Part shown: one piece after another, positions 37,454-48,850 of the stretch
Layout: each line of letters begins with the position of its first letter
Position numbering within the stretch: position 1 is the first letter of the stretch
Assembly (NCBI GenBank): GCA_949825045.1
Contig: OX463836.1
Coordinates: 8,573,829 to 8,637,828 of the forward strand
Origin: Argyresthia goedartella
Lineage: Eukaryota > Arthropoda > Insecta > Lepidoptera > Argyresthiidae
Reading direction: 5' to 3'
Length of the DNA: 64,000 bases
Position numbers and translations under genes: made by a program
Notes under the pieces: generated by a model
What the model saw: only the letters and a program-made list of their open reading frames with translations
Databases searched by the model: none
What the model was told of the DNA's origin: nothing

Positions 37454-40348
37454 TTAGATTGACTTGTCCTCCAAGAAGTCCTCTAACTTATAGTATGATT
37501 TTTTGATTAAGAAATATCTAAGTCCAGCCTTGTATGAATGAAGTTGCTCAATGTCTCTTATGGATTTAGGCAGCTTATTATACACTTTTGGCGCCATACC
37601 AAATATACTTTTGCTGAATAAAGCAGTAGAGCGGGGAGGTGCACTTAATTTAGTATCTCTTTTACTATTCATTTTCTTAAACAAGCACCAGTTTGTTTTT
37701 ACAAATACAGCAGTTTCATAAATATATAATGACGTCAATGTCAATATACCTAACATTCTAAAATGAAGAACGCAACTGTCTGTAGGTTTCAATTTACAAA
37801 TTGCCCTTATACACCGTTTTTGTGCTCTAAAAGCTTTATCTTTGTCGGTTGAGTTGCCCCAGAAAATAATGCCATACCTTAAAGTCGAGGCGACAAAAGC
37901 ATGATACACGGTTAATAAAGCTGATTGCCCAGTAACTTTGGCAAGCATATATAGAGCATAGGAAAACTGACTTAGTTTTTTGCAAACATGCTCTACTTGT
38001 GGTTTCCATGTCAGATGTGAGTCAACATTAAGTCCTAAGAATTTGAATACATTTATTTTGTCAATTTTTTTATCATTATAGTGGATGTCAAGAGTGTTTG
38101 TTATTTGATTGTAATTATTTTTAAATGTCATTATGTTAGTTTTATCAAGATTGATTATCAGATTATTACGGCTCAGCCATTCAATAATATCGTTAAGGGA
38201 ATTATTAATTTCAGATGCGTATGTATTTTCATCTCGACAATCCGCAATCATCGTACTGTCATCTGCAAATAATACCATTGGGTAACTTACTGACATAGGG
38301 AGATCATTGATGTAGATGAGGAATAGTAGTGGTCCTAATACGCTACCTTGTGGTACGCCACATTTAACCGTTCTCGGGCCTGATATGTATTGATTTTCTG
38401 TTTTTGTTTTCTGACATATTCTGGAAATCTGTGTTAACTGTGTTCTGTCACTCAGATAGCTTTTAATAAGTTCAAGCACATTACCTCGTACACCGTAAAC
38501 ATCCAGTTTGTTTATTAGTGTTTCATGGTCGACGAAGTCGAATGCTTTCGTCATGTCCATGTACAACGCTGAAATAGGTATTTTTTTATCTAAACACGTC
38601 ACTACCAGCATTAAGAAATCATAAATGGCCATGTCAATCGTCTTACCCTTTCTAAAACCCTTCTGTTCCTTTGCGAATAGACATTTTTTCTCAAAATATT
38701 GGTAGAGACTATTATAAATTACTCTTTCGAAGATCTTTAATATTATGGGGATGAGCGCAACTGGTCTATAGAAACTCATGTCTTCACGGTCTTTTTTCTT
38801 GAAGAGCGGTCTCATAATCGAAGTTTTCAACTTCTCTGGAAATACACCCTGTTGTATCGATAGGTTAATTATACTTCTCAAAACCGGTGCTATTAAATCC
38901 GATACGTATTTAATAACTTTTGTGCATAGATTGTCATATCCAGTACTGTTTGTGTCTTTTAGATTTTTTATTATTTGATATACCTCGTATGGAGTAGTCG
39001 GATTTAGGAATAATGAGTTGGGGTTGAAAGACATCTTTATATGGTTATTTGTGGCATTTGCTTGACGTTGTTGTGATGTCTGATCGATGTAAAAGTTATT
39101 AAATGACTGTGCAATTTCATGTGGATCAGTGATAAGATGATCTTCCATTTTTATTTGTTTTATGTAGTTTTTTGGTTTAGTTTTATTGTTGTGATAATTA
39201 TTTATTATTTTCCATGTGGCTTTGGATTTATTAGTTGATGTTTTTATTTGATATTCGTTTTGGGACTTTTGCGTTAATTTTATTATTTTTTTGAGTCTTA
39301 TTGAATAGGTTTTAAAGCTTAGTTTGTTTTGTTGGTTTGGATGCAGTCTAGATTTCCATAATAGCTCTCGCTTCCTTTTTGTACATCGTTTGATACCTTT
39401 CGATACCCATTGTGGTCGTTTGTTGCTTGAGATCCTTACCTTGATTTTAGGAAAACAGAGATCATACAAAAGTTTAAAAGTATTATGGAACTCAGCAAAC
39501 GCCTCATTAGCATCGTTGCTATTGAATACCTCACTGAAACTGAGACTTGAAAGGTGCTCTTTGAACTTCTTTAGGTAATCTTTACTGTAGTCTTGTCTAT
39601 AAACTGACCAACTCTGGAGGACGTTGAAATGTTTTACTGGACATTTTAGTAACTGTCCTGTATGGTCTGAAAGCGCAAACTCTACTATCTCGCCCTTACA
39701 GCCTTTGATATTATGGATGAAGTTGTCCAAACATGTGCCACTGCTTACACGTGTTGGCTTATTGAATGTGAGCTTTAGATTGTAGTTCTGTAACATATCT
39801 TCGAAATAAATCGAGACTCTATTACGTTTAAGTCGATCTATATTAAAGTCTCCACACACAATAGTTTTTCTCTTACCTTGGCAAAGTCTAGATAATAGTT
39901 TATCTATGTTGTTAAAGAAGATGTTATAAGTCTTTGTATCATACTTCGCTTTTCTATATACGCATATTAAATTTATATTGGGCTCAGTTAGTGTGATACC
40001 ACAGCATTCTATTATATTAGGAATATTACAGTCCACTAAATCTATTGCATTATATTTAAGTTCTTGTTTTACTAGTATAGCAGCACCGCCACTTCGTGTG
40101 CTCCTGGCAGAATATGTGGCCAGTGTGTAATTTGCAACATTCAAAGAGTAGATATCGGTGTCAATCATATTGTGTTCTGTAATTCCTATAATATCAACTG
40201 ATACTCCATTTGTTATTTGCTCCTCTAAGTGTACAGTTAATAGGTCCGATTTATTTATGAGGCCGTCAATATTTTGGTGTAATACATTTATACAGTTATT
40301 TACGAAAAAAAATATTGTTTTTGTTTCTCTCATTATCATCATTTTCAT
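37454..40348 (-). CDS. Element C ORF2, endonuclease-reverse transcriptase (left arm, intact)
   Basis: 964 residues. Endonuclease: INVLHQNIDGL, IIGITEHNM, GGAAILVK, VCGDFNIDRL and EFALSDHTGQLL. Reverse transcriptase: TNSTGYDNLCTKVIK, RPVALIPIILKIFERVIYN, EQKGFRKGKTIDMAIYDFL, YMDMTKAFDFVDHETLINKL, KCGVPQGSVLGPLLFLIYIN and VLFADDSTMI (FADD), then KFLGLNVDSHLTW. Its start overlaps the ORF1 end by about 53 bases in another frame. The right-arm copy is broken by a 5-nt deletion. Confidence 0.9.
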   Translation of the reverse strand: MKMMIMRETKTIFFFVNNCINVLHQNIDGLINKSDLLTVHLEEQITNGVSVDIIGITEHNMIDTDIYSLNVANYTLATYSARSTRSGGAAILVKQELKYNAIDLVDCNIPNIIECCGITLTEPNINLICVYRKAKYDTKTYNIFFNNIDKLLSRLCQGKRKTIVCGDFNIDRLKRNRVSIYFEDMLQNYNLKLTFNKPTRVSSGTCLDNFIHNIKGCKGEIVEFALSDHTGQLLKCPVKHFNVLQSWSVYRQDYSKDYLKKFKEHLSSLSFSEVFNSNDANEAFAEFHNTFKLLYDLCFPKIKVRISSNKRPQWVSKGIKRCTKRKRELLWKSRLHPNQQNKLSFKTYSIRLKKIIKLTQKSQNEYQIKTSTNKSKATWKIINNYHNNKTKPKNYIKQIKMEDHLITDPHEIAQSFNNFYIDQTSQQRQANATNNHIKMSFNPNSLFLNPTTPYEVYQIIKNLKDTNSTGYDNLCTKVIKYVSDLIAPVLRSIINLSIQQGVFPEKLKTSIMRPLFKKKDREDMSFYRPVALIPIILKIFERVIYNSLYQYFEKKCLFAKEQKGFRKGKTIDMAIYDFLMLVVTCLDKKIPISALYMDMTKAFDFVDHETLINKLDVYGVRGNVLELIKSYLSDRTQLTQISRICQKTKTENQYISGPRTVKCGVPQGSVLGPLLFLIYINDLPMSVSYPMVLFADDSTMIADCRDENTYASEINNSLNDIIEWLSRNNLIINLDKTNIMTFKNNYNQITNTLDIHYNDKKIDKINVFKFLGLNVDSHLTWKPQVEHVCKKLSQFSYALYMLAKVTGQSALLTVYHAFVASTLRYGIIFWGNSTDKDKAFRAQKRCIRAICKLKPTDSCVLHFRMLGILTLTSLYIYETAVFVKTNWCLFKKMNSKRDTKLSAPPRSTALFSKSIFGMAPKVYNKLPKSIRDIEQLHSYKAGLRYFLIKKSYYKLEDFLEDKSI

Positions 40349-41824
40349 TTACATTATTATTTAAATTTTTATCATTAATATCACAGTGTTTCGCATTATT
40401 ATCAATATTTTTTAAATTGCTATCATTGTCAGTCACATTATTGCTATTTATATATTTGATCTTATTTGCTGTAGTACAATTATAATCAATTTCAAAATTG
40501 TCCGTCTGGGTCTCTACATTAACCAAAGCAGGCAATTCGGTAGGGAAACTAGTCTGAGTCGTACTCGAGCAAAGACGCTCCATTTGCGATCCTGTATGAG
40601 TCAGACACAAATTGTTCTGCCAGTGATCAATTCTAAAAATTCTGAGAATTTCTCCTAACACCTGTCTACATGCGTATTGTTTGTTGAGTGTACCTTTCCC
40701 AAAATAATATGTTTCATCATTATAGCTTATGTCCAAGAAAGTGGTTTGAGAAAATCGAGAGCATAAATGCCTGAAACTAGAGTTGACCATTTTTTCATTT
40801 AGGTGCTTACATTTTGTGGATTTACATAGAATTACCTTACATTGTAAGAGGAGGCTAAGATTATAGTATAAAAGAGACTTCATTCTGAGTGGATCCTTGT
40901 CATTTGAGCCTCCTATTACGACAATGACATCATTGCTGCCATAATCCTTGCAAAGCGAATGACATGAGCCTAGAACTTGATCCAGAGTAGCGTTGGACTT
41001 TATTATCGACTCTACGATAAATTCTCTACCCAAAAGTTCCTGTAGAATTCTGCACATTCCTCTACCTTGTTCGTCTGCTAGAATCATTACACGTCGCTTC
41101 TTTTGCGTTTGTCGTTGACATTTTTTGCTGTGATTGGGGCTGTTCGTATTTGCGTTGCTGTCAATAAGTATTGATGCAAGTATATCATTGGCTTTAAACG
41201 CTGATTGTATTCTTTTGGGCACTGAAATCTCTTGCTGCGTATATTTTGTCTGTTTCGCATTATTTGTGTCCATTTGCTTTACCACTCCACTCGTAAACTC
41301 CGTTTTTGTCTTACGTGGAAACCCGACCTGTACCATGTTCGGAGTGATTCTGCGGCACTGGGGTGAGAAGAACGTTGGTCCTGATGTGCTCTTAGATGGC
41401 CCTGATACACAAAGGCCTACTGCTTTACAGAGTTCTAGTTTTTTATTTGTTTTTATTAAGGTTTCGTTCAGATTTGATATTTCCATACTGAGATTGTCTA
41501 TCTCGCTGTTTGCCATGTCGAGCTCTAAGTGCAATCTGTCGTTATTTTCTCGCAATTCCCTAACTTCCTCGCCATTCTCCGCAGTATTGGGTAGGCTTTG
41601 TGAAGTCACGTCTAAGATTGACTCGTCCTGGTTGTTGCTGATAATTATCCGTCGCGGTCTCAATGTTACATTATCCTCCCCTGTGTTAGTGCTAGCTTTG
41701 ATAAGTTTCCCATGTAGTATGCCGTTGTCATATTCAGACAATTATGGTGAAACTGATGGAGACAAGTGGAGCACGTTAGCAGCTCTGGGCCAGGAATAGT
41801 ACCGCTGCATATTTTGCACTTCAT
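40296..41824 (-). pseudogene. Element C ORF1, left arm, broken by a ~115-bp deletion
   Basis: Starts MKCKICSGTIPGPELLTCST with the first half of a PHD-like finger. A deletion after SKLALT (near 41692) removes the last Cys pair of the finger (KCPMCQ in the intact copy) and shifts the frame. Downstream the ORF1 frame is open again from 41741 to 40296 through the coiled coil (LRENNDRLHLELDMANSEID) to the Asn-rich end. The intact homologue is at 43608-45242. Confidence 0.87.
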
Positions 41825-42339
41825 CTTGCGGACAATTTGTAGCTTGTGGATGTACCACAGTGACCTCTTGTGGGATGATCTTGGAACTAAGTCGTCTTCT
41901 AGTATTTGTAGTGTGGGCACTAATCAAATCTGGGCGGCAGGCTTTCGTAGAAGGCTCAACCACTGGGTTGAAGAATCCCTCGGGAAAGGGCCGGCAAGGA
42001 GGACTATCATCAAGAGATGAACTCAGTTTGTTTTGAGGAGTGGTTCAAGGGGGTGCTGCCCAAATTAAAACCACATACAGTAGTGGTGATGGATAATGCC
42101 CCCTACCACTCCCGAAAACTTGAAGTATTGCCCAAGATGTCCTGGACCAAAACGAGGATCCAGGAATGGCTGGAAGGCAAAAATATAGAATTTCAAACAG
42201 AGATGGTAAAAGCCTCCTTGCTGGAATTGGCAAATACATGCAATATCAAGGAGAAATATGCGGTTGATGACGAGATGGCAGCGATGCAAGGCGTCACGGT
42301 TTTACGCTTTCCCCCTTACCACTGCGAACTAAATCCTAT

Positions 42340-42530
42340 AGATACCTGGTATCAATAAGGTGGTCGAGATGGCACATTTGGTTTTCTTCTTTAATTGCAA
42401 GTGCGATGCATTTTTTCCATTTCTCGGGCGTCACGGTGTTAATTCCTTCATGGAACAGATTTTTAACTTCTTTCATCTTGAAGGTTTTATTGTTAGTAGC
42501 CACATAGCCTTTCACTTGCGCCCAAACCAA
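42340..42530. other. Centre of the element B inverted duplication
   Basis: The arms meet here. 42341-42353 (GATACCTGGTATC) is itself almost palindromic. 42354-42530 is the 3' end of the transposase coding region and is present only in the right-arm orientation. The left arm ends within the codon series for NPI(E), so the junction truncates it. Confidence 0.75.
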
Positions 42531-43066
42531 TTCTATAGGATTTAGTTCGCAGTGGTAAGGGGGCAAGCGTAAAACCGTGACGCCTTGCATCGCTGCCATC
42601 TCGTCATCAACCGCATATTTCTCCTTGATATTGCATGTATTGGCCAATTCCAGCAAGGAGGCTTTTACCATCTCTGTTTGAAATTCTATATTTTTGCCTT
42701 CCAGCCATTCCTGGATCCTCGTTTTGGTCCAGGACATCTTGGGCAATACTTCAAGTTTTCGGGAGTGGTAGGGGGCATTATCCATCACCACTACTGTATG
42801 TGGTTTTAATTTGGGCAGCACCCCCTTGAACCACTCCTCAAAACAATCTGAGTTCATCTCTTGATGATAGTCCTCCTTGCCGGCCCTTTCCCGAGGGATT
42901 CTTCAACCCAGTGGTTAAGCCTTCTACGAAAGCCTGCCGCCCAGATTTGATTTCACCATCAGACCAGGATTTCATTAGCGTGTGACCTGAAATGACAAAA
43001 AGGGCTACCTGAATAAATTGTTTTAAAGTATAGAGGTGTACAGAACACTTTCAGTAACTAAACTTC

Positions 43067-43607
43067 GATCCCCAGCTAGGATCGGACACTTTTTACTTTT
43101 ACTTTTCATTTTCATAAAGGACCGCTTTAGTGACGACATCTATTCGAGTAAATAAGCAATTGCTGACACACGCCCTGTGATATATCGAACAAACCACACT
43201 ACAAATACTAGAAGACGACTTAGTTCCAAGATCATCCCACAAGAGGTCACTGTGGTACATCCACAAGCTACAAATTGTCCGCAAGATAACGCAAGGTAAC
43301 ATATATAATATTCAACAACATTGTTCAATCGCTCAATAGCCGAAACGGTTAAGGACTCAACGCCGCCGCGTCAGTTTACATGGTTCGATCCCCAGCTAGG
43401 ATCGGACACTTTTTACTTTTTTACTTTTCATTATCATAAAGGACTACATTAGTGACGACATCTATGCGAGTAAATAAGCAATTGTTGACACACGCCCTGT
43501 GATCTACCGAGCAAACCACACTACAAATATTAGAAGACGACTTAGTTCTAAGATCATACCACAAGAGGTCACTGTGGTACATCCACAAGCTACAAATTGT
43601 CCGCAAG
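43067..43607 (+). repeat. Element C 5' UTR: two tandem ~318-bp monomers with a tRNA-like box A/B
   Basis: GATCCCCAGCTAGGATCGGA occurs at about 43068 and 43386. After each are CACTTTTTACTTT, a TAGTGACGACATCTATNCGAG segment and the ACACACGCCCTGTGAT segment. Between them, 43338-43396 reads like a tRNA-derived promoter: box A-like TAGCCGAAACGGTTAAGG and box B GGTTCGATCCC about 35 bases later. Repeated 5' monomers are a known way for LINEs to keep an internal promoter. Confidence 0.7.
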
Positions 43608-45242
43608 ATGAAGTGCAAAATATGCAGCGGTACTATTCCTGGCCCAGAGCTGCTAACGTGCTCCACTTGTCTCCATCAGTTTCACCATAATTGTCTGAAT
43701 ATGACAACGGCATACTACATGGGAAACTTATCAAAGCTAGCACTAGATTATAAATGCCCTATGTGCCAGGATGCTGCGAAAAAAACACTGCTTCTGCGAG
43801 ACCGGTTGCCGAAATCTCCCGCCAATAAATGCAGTTCTGCCCTCACTCCACGGACAGGGGAGGATAATGTAACATTGAGACCGCGACGGATATTTATCAG
43901 CAACAACCAGGACGAGTCAATCTTAGACGTGACTTCACAAAGCCTACCCAATACTGCGGAGAATGGCGAGGAAGTTAGGGAATTGCGAGAAAATAACGAC
44001 AGATTGCACTTAGAGCTCGACATGGCAAACAGCGAGATAGACAATCTCAGTATGGAAATATCAAATCTGAACGAAACCTTAATAAAAACTAATAAAAAAC
44101 TAGAACTCTGTAAAGCAGTAGGCCTTTGTGTATCAGGGCCATCTAAGAACACATCAGGACCAACGTTCTTCTCACCCCAGTGCCGCAGAATCACTCCGAA
44201 CATGGTACAGGTCGGGTTTCCACGTAAGACAAAAACGGAGTTTACGAGTGGAGTGGTAAAGCAAATGGACACAAATAATGCGAAACAGACAAAATATACG
44301 CAGCAAGAGATTTCAGTGCCCAAAAGAATACAATCAGCGTTTAAAGCCAATGATATACTTGCATCAATACTTATTGACAGCAACGCAAATACGAACAGCC
44401 CCAATCACAGCAAAAAATGTCAACGACAAACGCAAAAGAAGCGACGTGTAATGATTCTAGCAGACGAACAAGGTAGAGGAATGTGCAGAATTCTACAGGA
44501 ACTTTTGGGTAGAGAATTTATCGTAGAGTCGATAATAAAGTCCAACGCTACTCTGGATCAAGTTCTAGGCTCATGTCATTCGCTTTGCAAGGATTATGGC
44601 AGCAATGATGTCATTGTCGTAATAGGAGGCTCAAATGACAAGGATCCACTCAGAATGAAGTCTCTTTTATACTATAATCTTAGCCTCCTCTTACAATGTA
44701 AGGTAATTCTATGTAAATCCACAAAATGTAAGCACCTAAATGAAAAAATGGTCAACTCTAGTTTCAGGCATTTATGCTCTCGATTTTCTCAAACCACTTT
44801 CTTGGACATAAGCTATAATGATGAAACATATTATTTTGGGAAAGGTACACTCAACAAACAATACGCATGTAGACAGGTGTTAGGAGAAATTCTCAGAATT
44901 TTTAGAATTGATCACTGGCAGAACAATTTGTGTCTGACTCATACAGGATCGCAAATGGAGCGTCTTTGCTCGAGTACGACTCAGACTAGTTTCCCTACCG
45001 AATTACCTGCTTTGGTTAATGTAGAGACCCAGACGGACAATTTTGAAATTGATTATAATTGTACTACAGCAAATAAGATCAAATATATAAATAGCAATAA
45101 TGTGACTGACAATGATAGCAATTTAAAAAATATTGATAATAATGCGAAACACTGTGATATTAATGATAAAAATTTAAATAATAATGTAAATGAAAATGAT
45201 GATAATGAGAGAAACAAAAACAATATTTTTTTTCGTAAATAA
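43608..45242 (+). CDS. Element C ORF1, PHD-like finger and coiled-coil protein (intact)
   Basis: 544 residues. PHD-like finger at about 1-55 (CKICSG, CSTCLHQFHHNCL, KCPMCQ), a coiled coil at about 120-165 (EVRELRENNDRLHLELDMAN), and a globular region at about 270-430 resembling an SGNH/GDSL-esterase-like fold (VMILADEQGRGM, NDVIVVIGGSND, TTFLDISYND). An Asn/Asp-rich C-terminus follows. Esterase-like ORF1 domains are known in CR1-type LINEs; the assignment here is from motif style only. ORF2 starts inside its 3' end in another frame. Confidence 0.82.
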   Translation: MKCKICSGTIPGPELLTCSTCLHQFHHNCLNMTTAYYMGNLSKLALDYKCPMCQDAAKKTLLLRDRLPKSPANKCSSALTPRTGEDNVTLRPRRIFISNNQDESILDVTSQSLPNTAENGEEVRELRENNDRLHLELDMANSEIDNLSMEISNLNETLIKTNKKLELCKAVGLCVSGPSKNTSGPTFFSPQCRRITPNMVQVGFPRKTKTEFTSGVVKQMDTNNAKQTKYTQQEISVPKRIQSAFKANDILASILIDSNANTNSPNHSKKCQRQTQKKRRVMILADEQGRGMCRILQELLGREFIVESIIKSNATLDQVLGSCHSLCKDYGSNDVIVVIGGSNDKDPLRMKSLLYYNLSLLLQCKVILCKSTKCKHLNEKMVNSSFRHLCSRFSQTTFLDISYNDETYYFGKGTLNKQYACRQVLGEILRIFRIDHWQNNLCLTHTGSQMERLCSSTTQTSFPTELPALVNVETQTDNFEIDYNCTTANKIKYINSNNVTDNDSNLKNIDNNAKHCDINDKNLNNNVNENDDNERNKNNIFFRK

Positions 45243-48079
45243 CTGTATAAATGTATTACACCAAAATATTGACGGCCTCATAAATAAATCGGACCTATTA
45301 ACTGTACACTTAGAGGAGCAAATAACAAATGGAGTATCAGTTGATATTATAGGAATTACAGAACACAATATGATTGACACCGATATCTACTCTTTGAATG
45401 TTGCAAATTACACACTGGCCACATATTCTGCCAGGAGCACACGAAGTGGCGGTGCTGCTATACTAGTAAAACAAGAACTTAAATATAATGCAATAGATTT
45501 AGTGGACTGTAATATTCCTAATATAATAGAATGCTGTGGTATCACACTAACTGAGCACAATATAAATTTAATATGCGTATATAGAAAAGCGAAGTATGAT
45601 ACAAAGACTTATAACATCTTCTTTAACAACATAGATAAACTATTATCTAGACTTTGCCAAGGTAAGAGAAAAACTATTGTGTGTGGAGACTTTAATATAG
45701 ATCGACTTAAACGTAATAGAGTCTCGATTTATTTCGAAGATATGTTACAGAACTACAATCTAAAGCTCACATTCAATAAGCCAACACGTGTAAGCAGTGG
45801 CACATATTTGGACAACTTCATCCATAATATCAAAGGCTGTAAGGGCGAGATAGTAGAGTTTGCGCTTTCAGACCATACAGGACAGTTACTAAAATGTCCA
45901 GTAAAACATTTCAACGACCTCCAGAGTTGGTCAGTTTATAGACAAGACTACAGTAAAGATTACCTAAAGAAGTTCAAAGAGCACCTTTCAAGTCTCAGTT
46001 TCAGTGAGGTATTCAATAGCAACGATGCTAATGAGGCGTTTGCTGAGTTCCATAATACTTTTAAACTTTTGTATGATCTCTGTTTTCCTAAAATCAAGGT
46101 GAGGATCTCAAGCAACAAACGACCACAATGGGTATCGAAAGGTATCAAACAATGTACAAAAAGGAAGCGAGAGCTATTATGGAAATCTAGACTGCATCCA
46201 AACCAACAAAACAAACTAAGCTTTAAAACCTATTCAATAAGACTCAAAAAAATAATAAAATTAACGCAAAAGTCCCAAAACGAATATCAAATAAAAACAT
46301 CAACTAATAAATCCAAAGCCACATGGAAAATAATAAATAATTATCACAACAATAAAACTAAACCAAAAAACTACATAAAACAAATAAAAATGGAAGATCA
46401 TCTTATCACTGATCCACATGAAATTGCACAGTCATTTAATAACTTTTACATCGATCAGACATCACAACAACGTCAAGCAAATGCCACAAATAACCATATA
46501 AAGATGTCTTTCAACCCCAACTCATTATTCCTAAATCCGACTACTCCATACGAGGTATATCAAATAATAAAAAATCTAAAAGACACAAACAGTACTGGAT
46601 ATGATAATCTATGCACAAAAGTTATTAAATACGTATCGGATTTAATAGCACCGGTTTTGAGCAGTATAATTAACCTATCGATACAACAGGGTGTATTTCC
46701 AGAGAAGTTGAAAACTTCTATTATTAGACCGCTCTTCAAGAAAAAAGACCGTGAAGACATGAGTTTCTATAGACCAGTTGCGCTCATCCCCATAATATTA
46801 AAGATCTCCGAAAGAGTAATTTATAATAGTCTCTACCAATATTTTGAGAAAAAAAGTCTATTCGCAAAGGAACAGAAGGGTTTTAGAAAGGGTAAGACGA
46901 TCGACATGGCCATTTATGATTTCTTAATGCAGGTAGTGACGTGTTTAGATAAAAAAATACCTACTTCAGCGTTGTACATGGACATGACGAAAGCATTCGA
47001 CTTCGTCGACCATGAAACACTAATAAACAAACTGGATGTTTACGGTGTACGAGGTAATGTGCTTGAACTTATTAAAAGCTATCTGAGTGACAGAACACAG
47101 TTAACACAGATTTCCAGAATATGTCAGAAAACAAAAACAGAAAATCAATACATATCAGGCCTGAGAACGGTTAAATGTGGCGTACCACAAGGTAGCGTAT
47201 TAGGACCACTACTATTCCTCATCTACATCAATGATCTCCCTATGTCAGTAAGTTACCCAATGGTATTATTTGCAGATGACAGTACGATGATTGCGGATTG
47301 TCGAGATGAAAATAGCATCTGAAATTAATAATTCCCTTAACGATATTATTGAATGGCTGAGCCGTAATTATCTGATAATCAATCTTGATAAAACTAACAT
47401 AATGACATTTAAAAATAATTACAATCAAATAACAAACACTCTTGACATCAACTATAATAATAAAAAAATTGACAAAATAAATGTATTCAAATTCTTAGGA
47501 CTTTATATTGACTCACATCTGACATGGAAACCACAAGTAGAGCATGTTTGCAAAAAACTAAGTCAGTTTTCCTATGCTCTATATATGCTTGCCAAAGTTA
47601 CTGGGCAATCAGCTTTATTAACCGTGTATCATGCTTTTGTCGCCTCGACTTTAAGGTATGGCATTATTTTCTGGGGCAACTCAACCGACAAAGATAAAGC
47701 TTTTAGAGCACAAAAACGGTGTATAAGGGCAATTTGTAAATTGAAACCTACAGACAGTTGCGTTCTTCATTTTAGAATCTTAGGTATATTGACATTGACA
47801 TCATTATATATTTATGAAACTGCTGTATTTGTAAAAACAAACTGGTGCTTGTTTAAGAAAATTAATAGTAAAAGAGATACTAAATTAAGTGCACCTCCCC
47901 GCTCTACTGCTTTATTCAGCAAAAGTATATTTGGTATGGCGCCAAAAGTGTATAATAAGCTGCCTAACTCCATAAGAGACATTGAGCAACTTCATTCATA
48001 CAAGGCTGGACTTAGATATTTCTTAATCAAAAAATCATACTATAAGTTAGAGGACTTCTTGGAGGACAAGTCAATCTAA
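45190..48079 (+). pseudogene. Element C ORF2, right arm, broken by a 5-nt deletion
   Basis: Same endonuclease-reverse transcriptase as 40348-37454. Open from 45190 to 47322, through the endonuclease and the catalytic FADD (about 47272). A 5-nt deletion near 47313 then shifts the frame. The C-terminal quarter continues open at 47291-48079 (NNSLNDIIEWLSRN to the end). Inactive as written. Confidence 0.9.
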
Positions 48080-48850
48080 CGCAATATTATAAATATAATG
48101 ATAGGTACATAAATAGATAAGTAACATGACCAGAATAATAAATTTATTGTGAATAAAATTAATGCTCATTCACTCTTAGATGGGTGCTTACTTTTCTTTA
48201 ATTTTAATTTTATGATAATTGTGTTGTATGTACATCATAACATTTGCACGTCTGCATGGCAGAATATAGCGAAACTAAGTGACATTATAAAATACCCGAT
48301 GTACACCTATATTCATGCAAATAAACATTACTTTACTTTACTAAAATAAAAGCGTATTGAAAATAGTTAGGTACCTGCATTTACCCAGGTCTCGTCTTGG
48401 TAGTGAATTTTCCTTCCTTCGCTTCTATAATTCTTTATTTTGTTAAGGTATCTGTGACGCCATAGAACTATTTCTGGTTTATCAATGAAAATACTCTTTC
48501 TTGTTTTCATCATATACTTGAAGTTCAAGTGTTTAATTATCTCCCTCATTGTTTTCCAGGTAAAATTTGGCAGGTCAGGGTCGATATTTACTGCATTGAG
48601 AACCTAAAACAAAAACAATATATTTAGAATAGATAATATTATGAATAATACCTGAAAATTATTTGTAACGTCAACAGTGTAAACAATAGATTTAATATGT
48701 GACTCATTGCCAGGTTTGCTTCTAAAGTCAGTCAAAGCAGATGAAGGCTTCGCGTTCCATTGAATTAAAAAAACGCATGTAAGTAGGTAGTTAATTATTT
48801 GTTGCTTTAGAAATAAATACAGATTCTTTGAAAATTTCAACTCTCCTGCT

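Larger units (their letters stand above)
37185..41916 (-). mobile_element. Element C, LINE, left-arm copy (5'-shortened)
   Basis: CR1-group-like LINE on the minus strand, inside intron 2 of the element B transposase. ORF1 starts at 41824 and ORF2 runs 40348-37454. The 3' end is in an A/T-rich stretch with TTTACTTTACT before intron DNA. Compared with the right-arm copy it lacks the tandem 5' monomers and has a deletion of about 115 bp in ORF1, but its ORF2 is intact. Confidence 0.87.
35707..42358 (+). pseudogene. Element B transposase, left arm, interrupted
   Basis: IS630/Tc1/mariner-type transposase. Exon 1 is 35707-36090 (MDPQPSTSRECL, with a helix-turn-helix-like DNA-binding region, VGKAAEILGIGKTSVFRNIK). 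Intron 1 carries 97-bp repeats. Exon 2 is 36930-37158 (VLNAVNIDPDLPNFTWKT to DETWVNAG, the first catalytic Asp). Intron 2 carries LINE C. The exon 3 remnant, from about 41922, includes GRQAFVEG, then FEEWFKGVLPKLKPH and VVVMDNAPYHSR (second Asp). Exon 3 has lost its start, has an internal deletion and frameshift before DYHQEMN (visible in the right arm), and stops at NPID before the catalytic Glu, where the inverted junction begins. Confidence 0.85.
43067..48350 (+). mobile_element. Element C, LINE, right-arm copy with tandem 5' monomers
   Basis: Same LINE as the left copy, inverted. It keeps a longer 5' region with two tandem monomers (from about 43067 and 43386), an intact ORF1, and an ORF2 broken at 47313. 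3' end in ACTTTACTTTACTAAAATAAAA before intron DNA. About 1% divergence from the left copy by eye, including a 5-nt deletion here and a ~115-bp deletion in the left copy. Confidence 0.87.
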
